From Paracoccaceae bacterium (GTDB taxonomy: Bacteria > Pseudomonadota > Alphaproteobacteria > Rhodobacterales > Rhodobacteraceae), in NCBI GenBank assembly GCA_020832725.1, contig JAFIEC010000120.1:1-5473 (forward strand): 5,473 bases of DNA, written 5' to 3'. Positions 1-5,473 of this stretch are shown in pieces. The position numbers and the translations under genes were made by a program. Under the pieces are notes generated by a model. The model saw only the letters and a list, made by a program, of their open reading frames with translations, was not told the DNA's origin and ran no database searches. Each line of letters starts with the position of its first letter. Positions within the stretch are counted from its first letter, which is position 1.

Positions 1-1
1 C

Positions 2-2734
2 GCGTTTGCCGCCGGCCGCGACGGGCGGCCCGCTATCGAGCGCTATTTCGCGGGGCCTGCCGGTCCCGGGAGCGATGCGTTGATCGCGCTCACGGGGTTC
101 AGCCTGGTGGGCGGGCCCGCCTACAACGACTCGGCCGCAGCCGAAGAGGTGCTTGCGCGCCTCGACGTGCCTTATGTCGCGGCCCATCCGCTGGAGTTCA
201 ACACGCTCGATCAATGGGCCTGCTCCGAGCGTGGCCTGGGCCCGGTCGAGACCACCATGCTCATCGCGCTGCCCGAGATCGACGGGGCCACGAACCCGAT
301 CGTCTTTGGCGGGCGCCACGGCCCCGACGGCTGCCACGGCTGCGACCGGAACTGCCGCGCGCGGTCCGCCGTCAAGGAAATGGCCCCCTGCCCCGAGCGG
401 ATCGAGCGGCTGGCCGCCCGCGCCGAGCGCCTGATCCGCCTGCGCCGCTCCGAGCGGGCGGGCCGCAAGGTGGGCGTGGTCCTGTTCGGCTTTCCGCCCA
501 ATGCCGGGGCGGCCGGGACGGCGGCCTATCTGTCGGTCTTCGAAAGCCTCTTTGCCTTCCTGCACCGCATGAAGGCCGAGGGCTACACGGTCGAGCCGCC
601 GGCAACCGTGGACGAGCTGCGCCAGCAGGTGCTGGTCGGCAATGGCGCGCGCTTTGGCCAGCAGGCCAATGTGGCCGCCCGCGTTCCGGCCGACGACATC
701 GTCTCCCGCGAGCCCTATCTGGCCCAGATCGAGGCCGCATGGGGCCCGGCGCCGGGCAAGGTACAGGCCGATGGCGGTGGCGTGTTCGTGCTGGGTGCGC
801 AATACGGCAATGTCTTCGTGGGCGTGCAGCCGACCTTCGGCTATGAGGGCGACCCGATGCGCCTTCTGTTCGAAAAGGGCTTTGCCCCCACCCATGCGTT
901 CAGCACCTTCTATCGCTGGATGCGCGAGGATTTCGGGGCCGATGTCCTGCTGCATTTCGGGATGCACGGGGCGCTGGAATTCATGCCGGGCAAGCAGTCG
1001 GGCATGGGCGCGACCTGCTGGCCCGACCGGCTCATCGGCGAGATGCCGAATGTCTATCTCTATGCCGCCAACAACCCTTCCGAGGGCACGCTGGCCAAGC
1101 GGCGTTCGGGGGCGGTGCTTGTCAGTCACCTGACCCCGCCGCTGGCCAGGGCCGGTCTCTACAAGGGATTGCAGGAACTCAAGGACAGCCTGTCGCGCTG
1201 GCGCGCGGCCGAGCCCGGCGCGCCCGAGCGCGAGGAGCTGGCCGAACTGATCGCCCAGCAGGCCGAGGCGGTGGATCTGGACGGCACCGATATCGATGCC
1301 CTGTGGCTGCGGCTGCTGGAAACCGAGGATGCGCTGATCCCCGAGGGCCTGCATGTGATGGGCCGGCCGATCCCGCCCGAGATGCGCGCCGAATATATCT
1401 CGGTGATGGGCGACATCGACGCCGAGACCCGCGACCGGGTGGAGCGGCTTCTGTCGGAGGACCACGAGACCCCCGCACTTCTGCGGGCGCTGGATGGCCG
1501 GTTCATCCGGCCGGTGCCCGGGGGCGATCTGATCCGCAGCCCCGAGATCCTGCCCACGGGCCGCAACATCCACGCCTTCGACCCGTTCCGCATGCCGACC
1601 GCCTTTGCCATGCAGGACGGCGCGCGCCAGGCCACGAGGCTGCTGGAGGCCCATGCCACCCTGCCGCGCACTGTCGCACTGGTGCTGTGGGGCTCGGACA
1701 ACATCAAGTCCGACGGCGGCCCCATCGCCCAGGCGCTGGCGCTGATGGGCGCGCGTCCGCGCTTTGACGGGCAGGGACGGCTTTCGGGGGCCGATCTGGT
1801 GCCGCTCGAGGAGCTGGGCCGCCCGCGCATCGACGTGATGATGACGCTGTCGGGCATCTTCCGCGACCTGCTGCCGTTGCAGACCCGGATGCTAGCCGAG
1901 GCCGCGTGGAAGGCCGCCACGGCCGACGAGCCGCTGGAGCGGAACTTCATCCGCGCCCATGCGCTGGCCTATGCCGAGAGGATGGGCGTGGACATCGAGA
2001 CCGCCGCGCTGCGGGTCTTTTCCAATGCCGAGGGGGTCTATGGCTCCAACGTCAACCAGCTTGTGGGCAGCGGTGCCTGGGGCGAGGAGGACGAGCTGGC
2101 CGACGCCTATCAGGCGCGCAAGTCCTTTGCCTATGGACGCACCGGCAAATGCGCCCAGAACGCGGCGCTGCTGCAGCATGTGCTGTCGGATGTCGATCTC
2201 GCCTATCAGAACCTTGAATCGGTGGAACTGGGCGTGACCACGGTCGACCACTACTTCGACACGCTGGGCGGCATCAGCCGCGCCGCGCGCCGCGCCCAGG
2301 GCGGCAAGGAGCCGGCCGTCTATATCGGCGACCAGACCCGCGGCGAGGGCAAGGTGCGCAGCCTCAAGGACCAGGTCGCGCTTGAAACCCGCTCCCGCTC
2401 GCTGAACCCGAAATGGTTCGAGGCGCTGCTGCAGCACGGCCACGAGGGTGTGCGCCAGATCGAGGCCCAGGTGACCAACACGCTGGGCTGGTCGGCCACC
2501 ACCGGGCAGGTGGAGCCCTGGGTCTATCAGCGCCTGTCGGAGACCTTCATCCAGGACGAGGAGATGCGCCGCCGCCTGGCCGCGCTGAACCCCGCCGCCT
2601 CGGCCCGCATGGCGAACCGCCTCCTCGAGGCCTACGAGCGCGCCTACTGGCAACCCGACGAAGAGACGCTCGCCCTGCTTCAGCAGGGTGCCGATGAACT
2701 GGAAGACCGGCTGGAAGGGATCGCGGCAGAATGA
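2..2734 (+). CDS. bchH: Magnesium chelatase subunit H, 5'-truncated by the window edge
   Basis: BchH is the large porphyrin-binding subunit of Mg-chelatase. With the BchI/BchD AAA+ motor it inserts Mg2+ into protoporphyrin IX, the first committed step of bacteriochlorophyll synthesis. The frame is open from the first complete codon at base 2, and the residues before the TTG at 80 (AFAAGRDGRPAIERYF) already look like BchH, so the true start lies upstream. About 910 codons are present against roughly 1,190 in the family, so about 280 N-terminal residues are missing. Numbering from base 2, visible CobN/BchH-family blocks are a CX2CX3CX11C cluster (C111, C114, C118, C130), HFGMHGALEFMPGKQ (318-332), DNIKSDGGPI (566-575) and GSNVNQLVGSGAW (from 681). 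The C-terminus is intact and ends at a TGA. bchL follows after 40 bases, consistent with one transcript. CobN, the cobalt chelatase, is the related alternative, but the neighbours and overall sequence favour BchH. Confidence 0.97.
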   Translation, partial: AFAAGRDGRPAIERYFAGPAGPGSDALIALTGFSLVGGPAYNDSAAAEEVLARLDVPYVAAHPLEFNTLDQWACSERGLGPVETTMLIALPEIDGATNPIVFGGRHGPDGCHGCDRNCRARSAVKEMAPCPERIERLAARAERLIRLRRSERAGRKVGVVLFGFPPNAGAAGTAAYLSVFESLFAFLHRMKAEGYTVEPPATVDELRQQVLVGNGARFGQQANVAARVPADDIVSREPYLAQIEAAWGPAPGKVQADGGGVFVLGAQYGNVFVGVQPTFGYEGDPMRLLFEKGFAPTHAFSTFYRWMREDFGADVLLHFGMHGALEFMPGKQSGMGATCWPDRLIGEMPNVYLYAANNPSEGTLAKRRSGAVLVSHLTPPLARAGLYKGLQELKDSLSRWRAAEPGAPEREELAELIAQQAEAVDLDGTDIDALWLRLLETEDALIPEGLHVMGRPIPPEMRAEYISVMGDIDAETRDRVERLLSEDHETPALLRALDGRFIRPVPGGDLIRSPEILPTGRNIHAFDPFRMPTAFAMQDGARQATRLLEAHATLPRTVALVLWGSDNIKSDGGPIAQALALMGARPRFDGQGRLSGADLVPLEELGRPRIDVMMTLSGIFRDLLPLQTRMLAEAAWKAATADEPLERNFIRAHALAYAERMGVDIETAALRVFSNAEGVYGSNVNQLVGSGAWGEEDELADAYQARKSFAYGRTGKCAQNAALLQHVLSDVDLAYQNLESVELGVTTVDHYFDTLGGISRAARRAQGGKEPAVYIGDQTRGEGKVRSLKDQVALETRSRSLNPKWFEALLQHGHEGVRQIEAQVTNTLGWSATTGQVEPWVYQRLSETFIQDEEMRRRLAALNPAASARMANRLLEAYERAYWQPDEETLALLQQGADELEDRLEGIAAE

Positions 2735-2762
2735 CGATCCTCGATCACAGCCCGTCAGGGAA

Positions 2763-2768
2763 AAGGAG
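2763..2768 (+). promoter_or_regulatory. Ribosome binding site of bchL
   Basis: AAGGAG lies six bases before the ATG at 2775. It is the strongest Shine-Dalgarno match in the window, and it decides the bchL start in favour of 2775 over in-frame upstream starts that would run into bchH. Confidence 0.85.
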
Positions 2769-2774
2769 ACAGAC

Positions 2775-3674
2775 ATGAGCCCCAGAGACGAAGTCCCGAT
2801 CATCCGCAAGGGCGAGGACGGAGAGGGCTCGCTTCAGGTCCATCTCGACCCGGCCCAGCGCATCGAGGGTGCCAAGGTCTTTGCCGTCTACGGCAAGGGC
2901 GGCATCGGCAAGTCCACCACCTCCTCCAATCTGTCGGTGGCCTTTACCAAGCTGGGCAAGCGGGTCCTGCAGATCGGCTGCGACCCCAAGCATGACAGCA
3001 CCTTCACCCTGACGGGACGGCTGGTCCCGACGGTGATCGACATCCTCAAGGAGGTGGATTTCCACCCCGAGGAACTGCGCCCCGAGGATTTCGTCTTCGA
3101 CGGCTACAGCGGCGTGAAATGCGTCGAGGCGGGCGGCCCTCCTGCGGGCACCGGCTGCGGCGGCTATGTGGTTGGCCAGACGGTCAAGCTGCTCAAGCAG
3201 CACCACCTGCTGGACGATACCGACGTGGTGATCTTCGACGTGCTGGGCGACGTGGTCTGCGGCGGCTTTGCCGCGCCGCTGCAACATGCCGATCGCGCCC
3301 TGATCGTCACGGCCAACGATTTCGACTCGATCTATGCGATGAACCGCATCATCGCCGCAGTGCAGGCCAAGGCCAAGAACTACAACGTCCGGCTTGCCGG
3401 ATGCGTGGCCAACCGCTCGCGCGATACCGACGAGGTGGACCGCTATTGTGCCGCAGTGGGCTTCAACCGGCTGGCGCACCTGCCCGATCTCGACGCCATC
3501 CGCCGCTCGCGCCTCAAGAAGAAGACCCTCTTCGAGATGGATGCCGACGAAGACATCGTTGCCGTACAGAAGGAATACATCCGCCTCGCCGAGACGCTGT
3601 GGAACGGCACGGAGGCCAGCGCGCCCGCGCCGCTGGAAGACCGCGATATCTTCGAGCTTCTGGGATTCGACTGA
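2775..3674 (+). CDS. bchL: Light-independent protochlorophyllide reductase iron-sulfur ATP-binding protein BchL
   Basis: BchL is the ATP-dependent electron donor of dark-operative protochlorophyllide reductase (DPOR). As a homodimer with a bridging [4Fe-4S] cluster it passes electrons to the BchN-BchB component, which reduces ring D of protochlorophyllide. It belongs to the NifH family. The protein is 299 aa, the normal length. Visible features are an N-terminal extension (about 1-32), the Walker A loop GKGGIGKST (40-48), the cluster-ligand cysteines C128 (in GTGCGG) and C162 (in DVVCGG), the DVLGDVVCGGFAAP switch-II block (155-168), and the conserved tail DIFELLGFD. The start at 2775 is set by AAGGAG six bases upstream and by the family N-terminus MSPRDE. 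The frame is open further upstream to 2688, but that part overlaps bchH and is not family-like. BchL rather than NifH is indicated by the EAGGPPAGTGCGG and ANDFDSIYAMNRI blocks and by the flanking bch genes. The TGA shares its last base with the bchM ATG. Confidence 0.98.
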   Translation: MSPRDEVPIIRKGEDGEGSLQVHLDPAQRIEGAKVFAVYGKGGIGKSTTSSNLSVAFTKLGKRVLQIGCDPKHDSTFTLTGRLVPTVIDILKEVDFHPEELRPEDFVFDGYSGVKCVEAGGPPAGTGCGGYVVGQTVKLLKQHHLLDDTDVVIFDVLGDVVCGGFAAPLQHADRALIVTANDFDSIYAMNRIIAAVQAKAKNYNVRLAGCVANRSRDTDEVDRYCAAVGFNRLAHLPDLDAIRRSRLKKKTLFEMDADEDIVAVQKEYIRLAETLWNGTEASAPAPLEDRDIFELLGFD

Positions 3675-4363
3675 TGGACAGCTACGCCGCAACCCGGGCC
3701 CGGCTCGAGGAATATTTCGACCGCACCGCCGCCCAGACCTGGGCGCGGCTGACGTCGGACGCGCCGGTCAGCCGCATCCGCCAGACCGTCCGCGAGGGGC
3801 GCGACCGGATGCGGGGGCTGCTGCTGTCGCGCCTGCCCGAGGACCTGCGCGGCGCGCGGGTTCTGGATGCAGGCTGCGGCGCGGGCCCCATGAGCTTCGA
3901 GCTGGCCGCCCGCGGTGCCGAGGTGGTGGCGGTGGATATCTCGCCCAGCCTTCTGGAGGTGGCGCGCAAGCGGATGCCGCCCGAACTGGAAGGGCGGATC
4001 GCCTTTCACGCCGGTGACATGCTGGACGAGGGTTTCGGCCGGTTCGACCATGTGGTGGCGATGGACAGCCTGATCCATTACACCGCCCCGGACATCGCTG
4101 CGGCGCTGGGTCGGCTGGCATCGCGCTGCCGGGGCGGCATCGCCTTCACGATCGCGCCAGCCACCCCGTTCCTGTCGACGATGCATGTGGCGGGCAAGCT
4201 CTTTCCCCGCTCGGACCGCTCTCCCGCGATCATTCCCCACAGCATGGCCCGCATCCAGCGGGCGCTGGACGCGGTGCCCGGGGCTGCTGGCCGGGCCATC
4301 GTGGATGCCGGTCGCGTCTCGTCGGGTTTCTACATCTCGCAAGCGATGGAGTTGCGCCCATGA
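3674..4363 (+). CDS. bchM: Mg-protoporphyrin IX O-methyltransferase
   Basis: BchM transfers a methyl group from S-adenosylmethionine to the ring-C (13-) propionate of Mg-protoporphyrin IX. This gives the monomethyl ester, the step directly after Mg chelation, and BchM has been reported to work in close partnership with BchH. The 229-aa class I Rossmann methyltransferase shows motif I VLDAGCGAGP (63-72), the acidic end of strand 2 in VAVDIS (D88), GDM (114-116) and FDHVVAMDSLIHY (124-136). The C-terminal lid region contains GKLFPRSDRSPAIIPH (174-189), and the ending GFYISQAME (218-226) is typical of BchM. The N-terminus (YAATRARLEEYFDRTAAQTWARL) also matches the family, which supports the ATG at 3674. 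That ATG overlaps the bchL stop by one base (TGATG) and lacks a strong ribosome binding site, so translation is probably coupled to bchL. The gene appears intact. Other SAM methyltransferases such as UbiG share the fold but not the flanking motifs. Confidence 0.96.
   Translation: MDSYAATRARLEEYFDRTAAQTWARLTSDAPVSRIRQTVREGRDRMRGLLLSRLPEDLRGARVLDAGCGAGPMSFELAARGAEVVAVDISPSLLEVARKRMPPELEGRIAFHAGDMLDEGFGRFDHVVAMDSLIHYTAPDIAAALGRLASRCRGGIAFTIAPATPFLSTMHVAGKLFPRSDRSPAIIPHSMARIQRALDAVPGAAGRAIVDAGRVSSGFYISQAMELRP
4348..4351 (+). promoter_or_regulatory. Ribosome binding site of lhaA, inside the 3' end of bchM
   Basis: GGAG lies eight bases before the ATG at 4360 and within the last codons of bchM. 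It favours the 4360 start over the in-frame ATG at 4381, which has only a weak purine stretch ahead of it. Four-base motifs are common in this GC-rich DNA, so the support is moderate. Confidence 0.45.
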
Positions 4364-5391
4364 TCCTTGGCGGCCCCGCAATGATCAAGAAGCTGTCGCT
4401 GGACCTGCTGCCGTTCTCGGATGCGGGTTCGGACGACTTTCCGCTTCGCGAGATCCTGCGGCTGTCGCTGTTCCAGATCTCGGTCGGCATGGCGGCTGTG
4501 ATGCTGCTGGGCACGCTGAACCGCGTGATGATCGTGGAGCTGGGCGTGTCGACGACACTGGTCGCCACGATGATCGCGCTGCCGGTGCTGGCCGCCCCCT
4601 TCCGCGCGTTGCTGGGCTTTCGGTCGGACAATTACCGTTCCGCCATCGGCTGGAAGCGGGTGCCCTACATCTGGTTCGGCTCGCTGTGGCAGTTCGGCGG
4701 GCTGGCGATCATGCCTTTCGCGCTGATCGTGCTGTCGGGCGACAAGACCCATGACGTGCCCTATGCCGGCGAGGTTCTGGCGGCGCTCGCCTTCCTGATG
4801 ACCGGCGTGGGCATGCACATGACCCAGACCGCCGGCCTTGCGCTGGCCTCTGACCGGGCCAACGACGAGACGCGGCCGCGGGTGGTGGCGCTTCTCTATG
4901 TGATGTTCCTCGTGGGCATGGGCGTGGCCTCGGTCATCGTCGGCTGGCTGCTGCGCGATTTCAGCCAGTTGCGGCTGATCGAGGTGGTGCAGGGCACTGC
5001 CGTGGTCACGCTGGTGCTGAACGTCATCGCCCTGTGGAAGCAGGAGCGTGTGCGCCCCATGAGCGCCTCCGAGCGTGCCGCCCCCAGCCCGAGCTTTGCC
5101 GATGCCTGGTCCGACCTGGTGGCGGGCGGTCAGGCGGGGCGGCTTCTGGCGGTGGTGGTGCTGGGCACGATGGCCTTCCAGATGCAGGACGTTCTGCTGG
5201 AGCCCTATGGCGGCGAGATCCTGGGCCTCAGCGTGGCCGCCACCACCCTGCTGACCGCAAGCTGGGCGGCGGGTGCCCTTGTCGGCTTTTTCCTGGCCGC
5301 CCGCTGGCTGAGCCAGGGGCTGAACCCCTATCGCATGTCGGCCCGCGGCGTGCTGATCGGTGTGGTCGCGTTTTGTTGCGTGATCTTTTAG
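4360..5391 (+). CDS. lhaA: LhaA/PucC-family LH1 assembly protein, prematurely terminated
   Basis: LhaA (also called ORF477 or F1696 in Rhodobacter) is an inner-membrane protein of the PucC/BCD group in the major facilitator superfamily. It is needed for efficient assembly of the LH1 antenna, probably by delivering bacteriochlorophyll to nascent LH1 polypeptides. The 343 codons encode about nine hydrophobic segments, roughly at 37-58, 65-85, 102-126, 139-163, 176-197, 208-226, 262-280, 292-315 and 329-343, where the family has twelve. Diagnostic blocks are LGTLNRVMIVELGV (50-63), the MFS-like loop FRALLGFRSDNYRSAIGWKR (81-100) and MQDVLLEPYGGEILGLS (275-291). The start at 4360 overlaps the bchM stop (ATGA). 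The ATG at 4381 (MIKKLSLDLLPF) fits the usual family N-terminus about as well, so either could be used. The TAG at 5389-5391 falls inside a membrane segment, about 130 residues early, and coding resemblance continues past it. The family call is secure, but the 3' end as given should not be trusted. Confidence 0.93.
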   Translation: MILGGPAMIKKLSLDLLPFSDAGSDDFPLREILRLSLFQISVGMAAVMLLGTLNRVMIVELGVSTTLVATMIALPVLAAPFRALLGFRSDNYRSAIGWKRVPYIWFGSLWQFGGLAIMPFALIVLSGDKTHDVPYAGEVLAALAFLMTGVGMHMTQTAGLALASDRANDETRPRVVALLYVMFLVGMGVASVIVGWLLRDFSQLRLIEVVQGTAVVTLVLNVIALWKQERVRPMSASERAAPSPSFADAWSDLVAGGQAGRLLAVVVLGTMAFQMQDVLLEPYGGEILGLSVAATTLLTASWAAGALVGFFLAARWLSQGLNPYRMSARGVLIGVVAFCCVIF

Positions 5392-5473
5392 CACCCCCGC
5401 GCTTCGGTGTGCATCTTATATTCCGGGGCGGCCCGGATCGGCATGGGGGGGGGGGTGTTCGCCGTCTCCCCGC
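5392..5473 (+). other. Continuation of the lhaA reading frame beyond the in-frame TAG
   Basis: The lhaA frame has no further stop for the remaining 27 codons. It reads ...SVCILYSGAARIGMGGG followed by VFAVSP, ending at the window edge. A small-residue, glycine-rich stretch followed by FAV is what I expect at this point of LhaA/PucC proteins, at the same distance from the NPYRM block. This stretch is therefore the next part of lhaA, carrying either errors or mutations, and not an intergenic region. It holds an 11-base G run (5445-5455) and the codons TTA and TAT, which are out of keeping with the codon use upstream. No promoter or terminator is apparent. Confidence 0.6.

Noticed and set aside
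80..82. TTG at 80 as the start of bchH
   Set aside because: The frame is open and family-like back to base 2, and about 250 or more conserved residues of BchH would be missing. It is an internal leucine codon in a gene cut by the window edge.
2688..2774. An N-terminally extended BchL beginning at 2688
   Set aside because: The extra 29 residues overlap the bchH 3' end, do not resemble BchL, and ignore the AAGGAG placed six bases before the ATG at 2775.
2735..2774. Promoter or terminator between bchH and bchL
   Set aside because: The 40-base gap shows a ribosome binding site but no inverted repeat with a T run and no convincing promoter or TGT-N12-ACA (PpsR/CrtJ-type) site.
1892..2809. Antisense open frame of 305 codons opposite the end of bchH and the start of bchL
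   Set aside because: It spans two confidently assigned genes and their junction, has no recognisable domain, and is explained by codon bias.
3119..3673. In-frame upstream extension of bchM fused to a 5' part lying within bchL
   Set aside because: The upstream part is an Arg/Gly-rich out-of-frame reading of bchL. The BchM N-terminus begins exactly at the TGATG overlap.
2745..3692. Antisense open frame of 315 codons opposite bchL
   Set aside because: Long minus-strand frames are expected opposite GC-rich genes with G/C third positions. The translation matches no family I recognise and the + strand gene is certain.
4330..5394. Antisense open frame of 354 codons opposite lhaA
   Set aside because: It is rich in His, Gln, Arg and Gly, the composition produced by reading a hydrophobic GC-rich membrane gene backwards. 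It is a shadow of lhaA.

Overview
The window is a stretch of a purple-bacterial photosynthesis gene cluster. All genes lie on the + strand in the order bchH (5'-truncated) – bchL – bchM – lhaA (3' end cut or broken). The very high GC content, the strong G/C third-position bias, the close protein resemblance to Rhodobacter-type BchL and BchM, and this gene order all point to an aerobic or facultative anoxygenic phototroph of the Alphaproteobacteria, most likely Rhodobacterales (Rhodobacteraceae). The genus cannot be fixed from the sequence alone.

Layout. Bases 2-2734 hold the C-terminal ~910 codons of BchH, the porphyrin-binding subunit of magnesium chelatase; roughly the first 280 residues lie upstream of the window. 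A 40-base gap with a good Shine-Dalgarno follows, then bchL (2775-3674), the nitrogenase-iron-protein-like subunit of dark-operative protochlorophyllide reductase. bchM (3674-4363), the Mg-protoporphyrin IX methyltransferase, starts within the bchL stop codon (TGATG). lhaA (4360-5391), a PucC/LhaA-family membrane protein for LH1 assembly, starts at an ATGA overlap with bchM. No intergenic stretch exceeds 40 bases, and no promoter, terminator, RNA gene, mobile element or CRISPR was seen.

How the genes work together. BchH (with BchI and BchD encoded elsewhere) inserts Mg2+ into protoporphyrin IX, and BchM methylates the product. After further steps BchL (with BchN and BchB) reduces protochlorophyllide, and LhaA helps the finished bacteriochlorophyll and LH1 polypeptides assemble around the reaction centre. 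In known clusters of this kind puhA (reaction-centre H subunit) follows lhaA; it is not reached here.

The main anomaly is at the right edge. lhaA hits an in-frame TAG at 5389-5391, after 343 codons of an expected ~470-480, yet the same frame stays open to the window end and still looks like family sequence. With an 11-base G run and several codons atypical for this DNA in the last ~100 bases, base-call errors at a contig or read end are the likeliest cause; a real nonsense mutation is the alternative. I found no convincing evidence of a previously undescribed system: this is a canonical pigment-biosynthesis operon segment with a few details worth checking.
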